Shown here one piece after another: positions 1 to 8,490 of a DNA stretch of 64,000 nt. Both the position numbers and the translations under genes were made by a program. A model generated the notes under the pieces. It was not told the DNA's origin, made no database searches, and saw nothing but the letters and a program-made list of their open reading frames with translations. The DNA comes from Gammaproteobacteria bacterium (GTDB taxonomy: Bacteria > Pseudomonadota > Gammaproteobacteria > Legionellales > Legionellaceae): assembly GCA_026399205.1 (NCBI GenBank), contig JAPLRL010000057.1, positions 1-64,000 on the forward strand, read 5' to 3'. The stretch's first letter is position 1; each line of letters opens with the position of its first letter.

Positions 1-56
1 ATTAATTGAAACGTATTCTTTGCCAAATCTATACCCAATATAGTAATCTCGTTCAT
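1..56 (-). CDS. IS110-family transposase, 5' end only (runs off the window)
   Basis: Reading the complement from an ATG at 56 down to base 1 gives MNEITILGIDLAKNTFQL, still open at the window edge. The GIDLAKNTFQL block is the typical first conserved motif of IS110/IS1111 transposases, which are DEDD-type recombinases; the Asp after GI is the first catalytic acidic residue. A Shine-Dalgarno sequence (AGGAG on the complement, about 65-69) lies 8 bases before the ATG, so the start is well placed. Only 18 codons are visible, so whether the gene is complete cannot be judged. The IS end must lie somewhere in the 180 bases before the ankyrin gene. Confidence 0.62.
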   Translation of the reverse strand, partial: MNEITILGIDLAKNTFQL

Positions 57-235
57 GGACCTATCTCCTTTTGATTAATTTGCAAACTAATCATGGCTCA
101 TTACGAAGCCGAATATAAGGGGAATGGGTCCATTTCATTACAACGATCAACAAAGATGCTGCGCTGCCTAAAAATCATCAATATTGATTTAATGGACTAC
201 AATATAGTTATACATTTATTATATTGCGTTCATAT
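57..235. other. Non-coding stretch beside the IS110-type gene; possible IS end
   Basis: No convincing gene is seen here. It includes a near-perfect 22-base palindrome (TGATTAATTTGCAAACTAAT plus CA, 72-93) and the upstream leader of the transposase on the complement. In IS110-group elements the left end before the transposase encodes a structured bridge RNA of roughly this size, so this stretch is the place to look for one. I cannot fix the IS boundary from one copy. It also has to contain whatever promoter drives the ankyrin gene. Confidence 0.3.
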
Positions 236-2560
236 ATGCCAACAAAAGCCAAGTTCACCATTAAAAGAGATACTCCACGCGGTCGCGTTCTGCTCTGCTT
301 TGAGTCAAAAGAACAGGCAGAAGCCTATCAAGCCGAAATAGAAAAAGTATTAGGTAAAAAACACGATGATATTCAAATCAGTAAAGATGAAAAAAAACCA
401 GGTCAATTTAACCTGGGTTTATCAACGATGTTATTTGATGCCTTACGGCAAAAAGAGAGAAGCAGTCAAAAAACCTATAGTGAGGGTCCTTTCTTTGTTA
501 AGAACCTGAGAGGAGATGAGGGGAATTTCAGTCATAATTTTTTTGAGAGTGTCACGTTGGGGCCCGATGAGATTAGAAAGGTTCTACGTAAAGGGGGAAG
601 AACGGGGAAAGAGAGGTATACCGCAAAGGGAACAGGTGTAGAAGATCGGTTGGCTCGTCAGCCACAATATACCCCTGAGCAGAAAGAGGGGTTTTCGAAG
701 CCACAATCTTTGAGTTATGTGAATCCTAGTAAGCGCATTGTCCCTGACCTATTTCAATCTGGAGAAGATACAGAAGCGGACGTTGCTTTCTTTTTCAGTA
801 AGAAAGACATCTTAGTGAATCGTATTTTTATTTATGATTATACAGGCACCTATGGTCGTCCTTATGACGCAAAAACCGAGAGTGAAGTAAGTACATATGT
901 TAGTCGCTATAAGGGAGATACATTATTTTCTGATTTGGAGAGTTTAGAAAAAGAGTTGGAAGATGGCAGAGTCGACCACTTAACAGAAATCATGGGTAGG
1001 GCACGTTTTGATTCCCAAGCAGACGCCATTGCTATTAGTAGTGACTCGATCAGAAGTCGTTGGTTGGCAGCGGGCTATGCACAGCATCTCGAACAAGATT
1101 TATTACCCGAGCGTGAAGAAGCGTATGGTCGGAATGCAAAAAAAGAGGATGTAGCACTTTATTATTATTTACCCGGAACGCCTCAACATTTAAAGCCCTA
1201 TTCCTCCCTCGAACAAGCATTAGATAAAGAAGAAGCCAATCGCTTATATCAAAATCCTACGCAAAGACAAGCTTTATTTGAAAAAAATCAATTTGAGTTT
1301 TTATTGTGTGCAGACCAGGTGAATTGTCTCGCACCTTACAAAAATGGCACGGTGTTTGAGGCAATTATTCAGTCAGGTTATACGCATATTGCGGAGTTAT
1401 TGTTTATGCAAGCTACACCTCAAATGCGCGCAGAATTAATGAAAATCGTGATGAAACCAGAGCAATTTGGCGTTTTGGTTTCTCATGACCAGGCGCAATG
1501 GCTGATGACGTGTTTTAAGATGCAACCGTCCTTGATTTTATATAAGGCAATTTTATCGACGGCGGACCCCGTTGTTTATGCGAACACGTTACTGTCTTCT
1601 CCTGGTATTGAATCCTATTTAGGCGTAAAAAATGAAAAGGGGAAGACATTACTGGATATTGCGTTAGAAGAGAAAGCTTGGCCTCAGGTAGAGCGATTGA
1701 TTCGACTTCAAGCCGTTAACAAGGACAATGTACGCGGTTATTTAAAAGCACTGGAGTTGGCTGTTATCGCAAAACGTTCTGATGTAGTGACACGGATTTT
1801 GGATGCTGAGATCATGGATGAGGTAGCGAAATTAAAATTAGAGGATGCAGATAATGCCTATCATTATGCTGTGAGACACGGTCATGAGGGGATATTGAGG
1901 AATTTATTGAGTGATCCTTCCAGCGTGTTGTTAAATCAAAAAAATGCGGATGGAGATACGCCTATTATGTTGGCAGCAAAAAAAGGAGCGTGGGAGGACA
2001 TAGGCGTATTTTTGCGTGCAGTGTCAAGACACCCCGAACTTGAAGAGGCCTTCTTTTTACAAAAAAATAAACAAGGCGATACGCTGCTTATGATTGCTGC
2101 GAAGGCCGGAAAATGGGGAGCGGTGAATCAAATGGTTGAGCAGATGCGTGCATATCCTGCTTGTTATAACCAATTTCACCCAGTAAGTGCTTTGGCAACA
2201 GTTGCGAATCAAGTGGAAACAGTGAAGGCTATTTCTGTGGTAGTGAGGGGTGTTTCCCCCGCGACGTACTCTTCTGATTCAAGCTACGGACCAAGCCCGA
2301 CAACGACACCCAGTCAGTCACCACAGCGAATAGAGCGAAAGAGCCCGATGGAGCGGATGCCAGATAAATCGCTGCCACCTGCTGCGGCATCTCATCTGTT
2401 GCGCTCAGCGACCCCCGTAAGACAAAGTGGGGTACCTACACAAAGAACTGCTACGCCAGTACGAGCAGGACAAAAGACGACTTATTATCAGAAGCAAATG
2501 GAGCAATTGAAGGCGCCGGTGGCGGCGCCTGTTGGCGTGAAGCCTCGCGGTTTAAAGTGA
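236..2560 (+). CDS. Ankyrin-repeat protein, possible secreted effector
   Basis: This 774-residue protein has no recognisable enzymatic domain. From about residue 460 to 650 it carries degenerate ankyrin-type repeats: GKTLLDIALEEKAWPQVERL, NAYHYAVRHGHEGILRNLL, GDTPIMLAAKKGAWEDI and GDTLLMIAAKAGKWGAV. The first 450 residues are unrecognised and the last 80 are Pro/Ser/Thr-rich and probably disordered. There is no signal peptide or membrane segment. The ATG at 236 is preferred over an in-frame TTG at 224; no strong ribosome site is seen for either. Ankyrin proteins of Legionellales are often translocated into host cells, so an effector role is a reasonable inference, but nothing in the sequence proves secretion. 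Confidence 0.75.
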   Translation: MPTKAKFTIKRDTPRGRVLLCFESKEQAEAYQAEIEKVLGKKHDDIQISKDEKKPGQFNLGLSTMLFDALRQKERSSQKTYSEGPFFVKNLRGDEGNFSHNFFESVTLGPDEIRKVLRKGGRTGKERYTAKGTGVEDRLARQPQYTPEQKEGFSKPQSLSYVNPSKRIVPDLFQSGEDTEADVAFFFSKKDILVNRIFIYDYTGTYGRPYDAKTESEVSTYVSRYKGDTLFSDLESLEKELEDGRVDHLTEIMGRARFDSQADAIAISSDSIRSRWLAAGYAQHLEQDLLPEREEAYGRNAKKEDVALYYYLPGTPQHLKPYSSLEQALDKEEANRLYQNPTQRQALFEKNQFEFLLCADQVNCLAPYKNGTVFEAIIQSGYTHIAELLFMQATPQMRAELMKIVMKPEQFGVLVSHDQAQWLMTCFKMQPSLILYKAILSTADPVVYANTLLSSPGIESYLGVKNEKGKTLLDIALEEKAWPQVERLIRLQAVNKDNVRGYLKALELAVIAKRSDVVTRILDAEIMDEVAKLKLEDADNAYHYAVRHGHEGILRNLLSDPSSVLLNQKNADGDTPIMLAAKKGAWEDIGVFLRAVSRHPELEEAFFLQKNKQGDTLLMIAAKAGKWGAVNQMVEQMRAYPACYNQFHPVSALATVANQVETVKAISVVVRGVSPATYSSDSSYGPSPTTTPSQSPQRIERKSPMERMPDKSLPPAAASHLLRSATPVRQSGVPTQRTATPVRAGQKTTYYQKQMEQLKAPVAAPVGVKPRGLK

Positions 2561-2565
2561 GACAG

Positions 2566-2581
2566 TTGGGCCAAGGCCCAA
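2566..2581. repeat. 16-bp REP-like palindrome core
   Basis: TTGGGCCAAGGCCCAA is an almost perfect palindrome just after the ankyrin gene. The same 16-mer in reverse complement occurs at 47636-47651, at the inner edge of the inverted repeat that bounds a REP-associated transposase remnant. The shared core suggests one REP family. Confidence 0.5.
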
Positions 2582-2590
2582 TGGTGTGCG

Positions 2591-2781
2591 GGAATTAATC
2601 AGTTAGCTAGATCTACCCCCTCGCCCGCGCTTGAAAATAGTGTAGAAACCTGAGGTTCCTCGCGGGAGAGGGCTGGGGAGAGGGTTGAAACTATCGGTTG
2701 CCCTCTCCCGCGAATTAAATCAAAAAAATGCTCACTTTTCCGGCGCGGGCGAGGGAGCGGATCTTGCTAACCGATTAATTT
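2591..2781. repeat. Family E palindromic element (copy 1)
   Basis: The outer arms are imperfect inverted repeats of about 38 bases: GAATTAATCAGTTAGCTAGA.. on the left and the complement of ..CGGTTAGCAAGATC on the right. The inner parts contain CCCTCGCCCGCGC and CGCGGGAGAGGGCTGGGGAG, which recur in four other copies (4465, 29041, 55068, 61091). The copy lies 7 bases from the 3' end of the ATPase gene on the other strand. Short open frames inside it are not genes. Confidence 0.75.
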
Positions 2782-2787
2782 CCGCAT

Positions 2788-4107
2788 CTACTCAAACGGA
2801 AACCAATGCATCATATACAAGGGGTATTGATGGTAATGATGCAGCAAGTCAATATGTAATGGGCGGGCACTAAGTACTGCGCGGTAGGGTGGATGGTACT
2901 TTTCAGCATATTTATTCAAGCTTTGGTTCCGAGTGACTTGTCCTGCTTTCACCTCCAGTGGAATGACACCCTGATCATCTGAATATAAAAACTCGATTTC
3001 GGCGCGCTGATGCTGCCAGCTGTGAAGTTGGGTGACGCCTTTGGCCAATAGTTCTTGTGCAATGATATTCTCAGCGACATAGCCTTTATAGGTCCCATAG
3101 TCATAATCTAAAATGGCTTTGGGGGGTAAATTAGACATTGCACCCAAAATACCAATATCAAAAACATATAATTTAAACCAACTTTCGTCTTCATATGCTC
3201 TTAAGGGTAACTCAACATGATCAATAATGGGCACTTTAATGACAAGCTCTGCAGCAGATAGCCAATCTAAGGCATCAGCTAAACGTGCGTAGCGATCAAC
3301 GCCTGGAACAATCCCTTTAAATTGAAAGCGATTTTTTGATTTTTCTTGCGCAAGCTGAGCGGGAACCGCGCGCCATACCCTTTCAATATGCATGGCATTG
3401 ACTTTACCGGCATGTTTTGCAATGTCTGCATCATACCCATAAATGAGCTCGTGTTGTTTTTCTCGAGCCAATTGACAAGCCGTATATAAATCGTCTTGGT
3501 TATCTAAATAGGTTTGCACCACTTCAGGTAAGCCACCTGTAATCATATAGCGCTTAAATTGGTTCCAGAGATGTGCATGGATTATTTCGGGGAGAATGCG
3601 TGTGGTGACACAACGTTCTAACGCATCCAGCGATTTATGATCCCCATTGGCGTATAAAAATTCGTAGAAACTCATCGGACGCATATGGAAAAAATCAACT
3701 TTTCCTACGGGGAATGCCGATTCGCCCAAATGAAGCCCTAGTAAGGAGCCCGCACAGCATAGTGCTAGTTCTGGCCTATCTTCAGCAAAGTATTTTAAAC
3801 TGGTTAATGCTGCAGGGCAGGCTTGTATTTCATCGAAGATTAATAAGTCGTTTTGGATATCAATCACGGTATCTAATAAAAAACTGATTTCATCTAAGAT
3901 GCGGTTAACATCAAAATCAGCTTGAAAAACAATAGACAATTTGGTGTTTTTTTCAAAATTCAAATAATGAACGCGAGAAAATTCTGTTTTACCAAATTGA
4001 GTTAAACTATGCGTTTTACCCACCTGGCGCACCCCTTTTAATATGAGGGGTTTCCTGTTTTTTTTATGTTTCCATTGTTTGAGGCTATTTGAAATGAGGC
4101 GTTTCAT
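2788..4107 (-). CDS. Orphan AAA-type ATPase with DUF4143 C-terminal domain
   Basis: The protein has 439 residues. The N-terminal P-loop ATPase domain shows Walker A GVRQVGKT (residues 25-32), Walker B LLIFDEIQ (about 88-95) and a CCAGS sensor-type motif. The C-terminal DUF4143 region ends in AEIEFLYSDDQGVIPLEVKA, which fits a PD-(D/E)XK-like nuclease core (E..ExK). Proteins of this family are common, patchily distributed and of unknown role; toxin or mobile-defence links have been suspected. It stands alone, with its own promoter and paired repeats upstream (see 4126-4175). Three further ATPases of this general kind lie at 43.2-47.4 kb. Confidence 0.85.
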   Translation of the reverse strand: MKRLISNSLKQWKHKKNRKPLILKGVRQVGKTHSLTQFGKTEFSRVHYLNFEKNTKLSIVFQADFDVNRILDEISFLLDTVIDIQNDLLIFDEIQACPAALTSLKYFAEDRPELALCCAGSLLGLHLGESAFPVGKVDFFHMRPMSFYEFLYANGDHKSLDALERCVTTRILPEIIHAHLWNQFKRYMITGGLPEVVQTYLDNQDDLYTACQLAREKQHELIYGYDADIAKHAGKVNAMHIERVWRAVPAQLAQEKSKNRFQFKGIVPGVDRYARLADALDWLSAAELVIKVPIIDHVELPLRAYEDESWFKLYVFDIGILGAMSNLPPKAILDYDYGTYKGYVAENIIAQELLAKGVTQLHSWQHQRAEIEFLYSDDQGVIPLEVKAGQVTRNQSLNKYAEKYHPPYRAVLSARPLHIDLLHHYHQYPLYMMHWFPFE

Positions 4108-4125
4108 GCTGGGTGACTTCGTGTG

Positions 4126-4175
4126 TTTGACGTTTTTTACAAGTAATTATCGTCATATTTGACGTTTTTTACAAG
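4126..4175 (-). promoter_or_regulatory. Promoter with paired 18-bp direct repeats upstream of the ATPase
   Basis: On the complement CTTGTAAAAAACGTCAAA occurs twice (4158-4175 and 4126-4143), exactly 32 bases apart. The first copy contains a -35 hexamer TTGTAA (4169-4174), followed after 17 bases by GATAAT (4146-4151). The second copy covers the likely transcription start. This is the layout of a two-site operator across a promoter and suggests specific, perhaps autogenous, repression. The promoter is read from the sequence; the regulator is not known. Confidence 0.55.
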
Positions 4176-4177
4176 AA

Positions 4178-4381
4178 TTAATTGCCGCCGGGCGTTAACC
4201 ACCCCATGGCAAAGCTTAATAATAGAAATAAAAACAAGAGGATAGAGAGCGCGATTCTTATTGTGAGGGCTTTTACCGTGCGGTTTGTTTTGCCCGCGTC
4301 GCGAACTAAAAAGCTCAATCCGCTGCCGAGTGCGGCTAGAATTAGCAACATGACTGAGATAATGATGATTTTGGTGAACAT
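4178..4381 (-). CDS. DUF2909-type twin-transmembrane protein
   Basis: This 67-residue protein consists of two hydrophobic segments (about residues 3-25 and 43-62) separated by a short basic loop (RDAGKTNRTVK). This is the pattern of the DUF2909/twin-transmembrane family, normally encoded between coxC and surf1 in proteobacterial cytochrome oxidase clusters. Here it is divergent to surf1 and far from coxC, which suggests rearrangement of the ancestral cluster. Its function is unknown; the family link to oxidase assembly is by context. The overlapping open frames on the plus strand lack a plausible protein composition. Confidence 0.65.
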   Translation of the reverse strand: MFTKIIIISVMLLILAALGSGLSFLVRDAGKTNRTVKALTIRIALSILLFLFLLLSFAMGWLTPGGN

Positions 4382-4464
4382 GGGGTATACTACTTATGGG
4401 GAATAGAATGGGTAGTATAGGTGAAAATACGGAATAAATGAATGGATGTAGGGTGTTGGGTAAC

Positions 4465-4651
4465 GTCCCTAAATTTTTTTTACGCACGAATACCCCCTCT
4501 CACGCGCTAGAAGATTGAACAATATGTTGATGTCCTTCGCGGGGGAGGGTTGGGGAGGGGGTCAACCTCTGTGGTCAACTTACAATATATGAGTTTATAA
4601 GTGTTTCGTGCGCGGGAGAGGGGACAGATCGGAGTATAGAAAAATTTTTTA
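4465..4651. repeat. Family E palindromic element (copy 2)
   Basis: It fills most of the gene-free stretch between DUF2909 and surf1. Left arm: CCCTAAATTTTTTTTACGCA..CCCCCTCTCACGCGC. Right arm: GCGCGGGAGAGGGG..GGAGTATAGAAAAATTTTTT, in inverted orientation. The centre holds CGCGGGGGAGGGTTGGGGAG. It may supply or separate the divergent promoters, but no clear promoter was identified. Confidence 0.7.
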
Positions 4652-4677
4652 TTTAACTTATAGACTTAAGGCTGGGA

Positions 4678-5409
4678 ATGGCTTTTACACTACGTTTTGG
4701 CAAGATTCACTTTTCAACGACATGGATACGGCTGGCTTTAGGCTTAGTTGGCTTAGGTTTCTTAATGAGCCTAAGTGTATGGCAGGTCCATCGTGCTGCG
4801 GAAAAACGTACGATGCTAACTGCTTTTCATCAACACGCTAAATCCACACCCGTCGAACTGACCGCTTTGATGCAGCCATCCCAGTATCAACGTATCACCC
4901 TGACAGGCCATTATGAAGCCCCGCAATTTTTGTTGGATAACCAATTTTACCAGCATGTTTGGGGGTATCACGTGCTTACGCCGTTTCGGTTATTAGACGG
5001 TAAAACGGTGGTGATGGTGAATCGAGGGTGGGTGAAAGGAGCGTTGTCTCGCGATCAATTGCCGGAGGTGCCGCTGCCTGTGGGTCAACAAACTGTGGTG
5101 GGGGGGGTGTATTACCCTTCTTATAATGCGTGGATTCAGCAGCCTGAGTTATCGGCTTCTCTCACTGGCGTGATCGTTGTCGAGCAGTTTTTGCCTCAAT
5201 TGTTTGAAAAATTCTTGCATCAACCGGCGGCTCCTTTTATGATGCGCCTGGATCCTGCCATGTCTTATGGATGGCATCGAGATTGGCAAGTGGTCGTGAT
5301 GTCGCCTGAACGGCATATTGCTTATGCAATACAGTGGGGCGCATTGGCCATTCTTTTTTGTGTGGTATTTGTGAGTATTCAGGTCAAGCGGGTGCGACGT
5401 GTGGATTAA
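4678..5409 (+). CDS. SURF1-family cytochrome oxidase assembly protein
   Basis: The 243-residue inner-membrane protein helps insert haem a into cytochrome c oxidase subunit I. It shows the family pattern: an N-terminal membrane helix (about 17-35) followed by SVWQVHRAAEKR, a periplasmic domain with the QRITLTGHY and VMVNRGWV blocks, and a C-terminal helix (about 218-237) preceded by HIAYAIQWG. Length and motif order fit SURF1/Shy1. The ATG at 4678 places the first helix correctly. It overlaps the next gene by 11 bases and heads an assembly operon reaching to sco. Confidence 0.9.
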   Translation: MAFTLRFGKIHFSTTWIRLALGLVGLGFLMSLSVWQVHRAAEKRTMLTAFHQHAKSTPVELTALMQPSQYQRITLTGHYEAPQFLLDNQFYQHVWGYHVLTPFRLLDGKTVVMVNRGWVKGALSRDQLPEVPLPVGQQTVVGGVYYPSYNAWIQQPELSASLTGVIVVEQFLPQLFEKFLHQPAAPFMMRLDPAMSYGWHRDWQVVVMSPERHIAYAIQWGALAILFCVVFVSIQVKRVRRVD

Positions 5410-5920
5410 AAAACAATACGCGATTCCAGGGTTATTATTCTGTCTTTTTTTCATGCCATTTTTGGTTGCACTGTGGTGTCATGAGCATGGGAATTTGCGC
5501 GATCTGTCTTTGACGAACCAAGGGCATTTGTTGAAAAAAACAGTGCGGATTGCCGAGTGGCGTCATTTAAAAAAATGGCGTTTGGTGTATGTCGCACAAG
5601 CGTCTTGTGATGCTTCTTGTTTGCATGCCTTGATGACATTGGCACGTGTGCGCCTGGCCTTGGGGCGTCATTTGTATGGCATTGAGTTATGGTTATTGAT
5701 ACCCCCCTCTGCTTTGGATAATGCTACGGATTTAGCTCGGCAACTGCATGAGATGGATGTGCATGTGAGCGCTTTGAGCGTATTGCCTGATGCGCTGCGT
5801 CATTCCCCGATTTGGATCGTGAATAATAAAGGGGAGGGGGTGTTGACTTACCCTGATGTAACGCATCCACAAGCGGTTTTTTCTGATTTAAAACGGTTGT
5901 CTCCATTATGGGAAAGTTAA
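5399..5920 (+). CDS. Small membrane-anchored thioredoxin-like protein of the cox assembly cluster
   Basis: The 173-residue protein has one N-terminal membrane anchor (about 8-27) and a periplasmic domain. Residues around QASCDASCLHALM carry a CxxxC pair in the position where SCO/thioredoxin-like proteins bind copper or do redox chemistry. Proteins of this kind sit between surf1 and ctaA in many gammaproteobacteria and have no assigned function. It starts with GTG inside surf1 (11-base overlap) and overlaps ctaA by 13 bases, so translation is probably coupled. A copper-handling role is inference from context and the Cys pair. Confidence 0.7.
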   Translation: MWIKKQYAIPGLLFCLFFMPFLVALWCHEHGNLRDLSLTNQGHLLKKTVRIAEWRHLKKWRLVYVAQASCDASCLHALMTLARVRLALGRHLYGIELWLLIPPSALDNATDLARQLHEMDVHVSALSVLPDALRHSPIWIVNNKGEGVLTYPDVTHPQAVFSDLKRLSPLWES

Positions 5921-7875
5921 GCGCACTCGTCACCGTGGCTATTTTGGTTGCCCTGGTTGTTTTAGGCTTAGGTGCTTACACACGCTTGACTGATGCAGGC
6001 TTAGGTTGCCCAGATTGGCCGGGGTGTTATGGACGAATGCATCTTCCGCATACCGACATTGAGCGGCAAATCGCTCAGGCGCGTTATCCGGACTTGCCCA
6101 TAGAAGAGAAAAAAGCGTGGACAGAAATGATCCATCGTTATATGGCAGGGGCATTAGGGATATTGATTTTACTCAGTTTGCTGTTGAGTTTGCGATTGCG
6201 ACTTCAAGGGCACATCGTATCCATGGGGCCACCGATTTTTTTGTGTGGGTGGGTGGGGTTTCAAGCTGCACTAGGGATGTGGACAGTGACCTGGCGCTTA
6301 TTGCCCATTGTGGTGATGGGGCATTTATTATCAGGGGCGGTGTTGTTTGTGAGTTTGTGTTTGTTTCGCTGCAGTTTAAGTCGCACGTCAGTGCCAGCTT
6401 TACCGTTGATGCGGCGTTGGTTTTTGTTAGGCGTTGGTTTGGTTTTTTTACAGATGGCTTTAGGCGGATGGGTGAGTGCCAATTATGCGGGGATGGCGTG
6501 TGCTGGGTTTCCGACCTGTAATGGGCATTGGTTACCACTTGATGGTTTAAAGCAGGGCTTGTTGTTATTTTCACCCGTTGGACAATCTTATCAGTTTGGT
6601 GTGTTGTCGAGTCAGAGCCGTGCTGCGATTCAGGTGATCCATCGCTTGGGTGCGTTGGTGGTTGCAGGATATACGCTTTGGTTGTTCTTTCGCATCATGA
6701 GACAAACGCAGCATGACGTTTGGCGAAAGATGGCATGGGGAATGTTAGGCTTATTATGGTTGCAGCTGGGGCTTGGGGTGGTGAATGTGTTATTTTTCTT
6801 ACCCTTACCAGTGGCGGTGATGCATAACTTGGTAGCGGTCTGTTTGCTTACGGTGATTGCAATGATGGGGTATTGGAGTGGGGCGCGCCCAGCACGTCAT
6901 CCCTCGGTGCCCTCACTACGTCATCCCGAGCGCCGCGAGGGATCTCCTGCCACTAGGTGGAGATCCCTCGCGGCGCTCGGGATGACGTGCCGGCTGCTCG
7001 GCCATTGGCGTGATTATCTAGCCGTCTGTAAACTGCGGGTTGTTGCCATGATGTTGGTGACGATGGCAGTTGGCATGGTCTTGGCCGCGACCTCAATGCC
7101 TTCACTGGTGGTGATCGTCAGTTCATTAGTGGGGGTAGGGGCATGCGCCTCGAGTGCGGCGGCAGTTAATCATTGGCTAGATAGACATCTTGATGCTAAA
7201 ATGAGCAGAACGCGACATCGGCCCGTGGTTGAAGGGCGGTTAAATGGCGTTCAGGTGTTGTTTTTTGCACTATGTTTAGGGATTATTGGGTTTTTATTGT
7301 TATACTGCGTGGTAAATCCGCTGACGGCGTGGTTAACGTTGTTGACGTTATTTGGGTACGCGGGTATTTATACCGGTTATTTGAAACGAGCGACCTCACA
7401 AAATATTGTGATCGGTGGACTAGCAGGAGCGGCACCACCTTTGTTAGGATGGACGGCCGTGACGGGTGCGTTTGATCCTGCCGCGTTGTTATTGGTGCTC
7501 ATTATTTTCACTTGGACTCCACCACATTTTTGGGCGCTGGCGATTTATCGTTTTGAGGACTATCAAAAACTGACGATTCCGATGCTTCCTGTGGTTTATG
7601 GGATTGATCTCACCAAACGAATGATTGTGTTATATAGCATTTTATTAGGGGTGGTGAGCGAGTTACCCTTCTTGGTGGGGATGAGTCATCTATTTTATGC
7701 GGTGGGCGCAGGCGTCTTGGGCGCTCGATTTATATGGGATGCTTGGCGGTTGATGGGTACATCTGATCGCTTGGAGGCTAGGCGTTTATTTTATTATTCT
7801 ATTTGGTATTTACTGGCATTATTTATCGTGATGTTGGTTGATCATATTGGGGCGAGGTATGTCGGTGTCATTTAA
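5908..7875 (+). CDS. ctaA-ctaB: Fused haem A synthase (CtaA/Cox15) - haem O synthase (CtaB/Cox10)
   Basis: One uninterrupted frame of 655 residues encodes two enzymes that are normally separate. Residues 1-330 are CtaA (haem O to haem A): it shows AYTRLTDAGLGCPDWPGCYG, a haem-ligand His in MIHRYMAGALG, and QVIHRLGALV and VMHNLVAVC later. Residues about 365-655 are CtaB, the farnesyltransferase: NHWLDRHLDAKMSRTRHRP carries the first aspartate motif and FEDYQKLTIPMLPVVYG the second. The joint (about 338-362) is translated from a family C palindrome (6918-6988) and reads RHPERREGSPATRWRSLAAL. The palindrome's GGATGACG gives an in-frame ATG at 6982 which could start CtaB separately, but no ribosome site precedes it. 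Both halves look intact. Confidence 0.9.
   Translation: MGKLSALVTVAILVALVVLGLGAYTRLTDAGLGCPDWPGCYGRMHLPHTDIERQIAQARYPDLPIEEKKAWTEMIHRYMAGALGILILLSLLLSLRLRLQGHIVSMGPPIFLCGWVGFQAALGMWTVTWRLLPIVVMGHLLSGAVLFVSLCLFRCSLSRTSVPALPLMRRWFLLGVGLVFLQMALGGWVSANYAGMACAGFPTCNGHWLPLDGLKQGLLLFSPVGQSYQFGVLSSQSRAAIQVIHRLGALVVAGYTLWLFFRIMRQTQHDVWRKMAWGMLGLLWLQLGLGVVNVLFFLPLPVAVMHNLVAVCLLTVIAMMGYWSGARPARHPSVPSLRHPERREGSPATRWRSLAALGMTCRLLGHWRDYLAVCKLRVVAMMLVTMAVGMVLAATSMPSLVVIVSSLVGVGACASSAAAVNHWLDRHLDAKMSRTRHRPVVEGRLNGVQVLFFALCLGIIGFLLLYCVVNPLTAWLTLLTLFGYAGIYTGYLKRATSQNIVIGGLAGAAPPLLGWTAVTGAFDPAALLLVLIIFTWTPPHFWALAIYRFEDYQKLTIPMLPVVYGIDLTKRMIVLYSILLGVVSELPFLVGMSHLFYAVGAGVLGARFIWDAWRLMGTSDRLEARRLFYYSIWYLLALFIVMLVDHIGARYVGVI
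6918..6988. repeat. Family C palindrome inside the ctaA-ctaB frame
   Basis: Arms CGTCATCCCGAGCGCCGCGA.. (6919-6947) and its complement (6959-6987) form a 29-base-pair stem around a 11-base loop. It lies exactly at the CtaA/CtaB boundary, in a frame without stops. A partial extra GCACGTCATCCC (from about 6892) precedes it. Confidence 0.9.
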
Positions 7876-8488
7876 AAAACGGATAGGTGTTGTCTTACCT
7901 CTGCTCGGTGGGGTCGGAATTATTCTAGGCATCATCGTTGGGGTATGCTCTCAGCAATGGTACCGGCCACCGGCGATGGACCAGTTTCATGGCACCTGGA
8001 TAGAGCCTGCACGAGAGATTCAATCTTTTGCGTTTGAGGGCATTGATAAGCAGGCGTTTACGCAATCACAATTGCAAGGCAGATGGACCTGGGTTTTTTT
8101 TGGATTTACCACGTGTCCACAACTGTGTCCCACCACCATGGCCAAATTAGCAAAGGCTTATCAACAGTTGAAACAACAAGGGGTTTCTCCTTTGCCACGC
8201 ATTGTGATGATGACGTTAGATCCGAAGCAAGATACATTGGCTAAATTAGGGCAATACGTACATCGATTTGAACCTGATTTTTATGGTGCCAAAGGGAAAA
8301 AGGCGCAAATGGCATCATTCGCGCATGAACTAGGGATTGCATACATCCAAACATCTAACACCATTGAACATACCGGGGCAGTGATGGTGCTGAATCCTGA
8401 GGGGAAATTACAAGCATTTTTTAATTCGCCTTTTTCAGCATCTGAGCTTGTCGAAAATCATCAATTATTAATTAAAAAAGTAGTCTAA
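7859..8488 (+). CDS. SCO1/SenC-family copper chaperone for cytochrome oxidase
   Basis: The 209-residue protein delivers copper to the CuA site of CoxB. It has an N-terminal anchor (about 10-30), the copper motif [11 protein letters not shown] (CxxxC) and the distal His in [10 protein letters not shown], which together form the Cu ligands of SCO proteins. I take the ATG at 7859, overlapping ctaB by 17 bases, rather than an upstream TTG at 7838. It is the last gene of the surf1-ctaAB-sco assembly cluster; rimK starts 2 bases after its stop and may be co-transcribed. Confidence 0.9.
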   Translation: MSVSFKKRIGVVLPLLGGVGIILGIIVGVCSQQWYRPPAMDQFHGTWIEPAREIQSFAFEGIDKQAFTQSQLQGRWTWVFFGFTTCPQLCPTTMAKLAKAYQQLKQQGVSPLPRIVMMTLDPKQDTLAKLGQYVHRFEPDFYGAKGKKAQMASFAHELGIAYIQTSNTIEHTGAVMVLNPEGKLQAFFNSPFSASELVENHQLLIKKVV

Positions 8489-8490
8489 AT

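Noticed and set aside
2685-2873. Open frame of 62 codons on the plus strand after the ankyrin gene
   Set aside because: It is made from the family E element and the 3' end of the ATPase gene on the other strand; no ribosome site and no protein-like composition.
4137-4487. Longer minus-strand and a plus-strand open frame over the DUF2909 gene
   Set aside because: The 67-residue frame at 4178-4381 has a coherent two-helix pattern; the others run through repeats and lack such structure.
6117-6574. Open frames of more than 130 codons on both strands inside ctaA
   Set aside because: The ctaA frame has all haem synthase motifs; the others are shadows of it.
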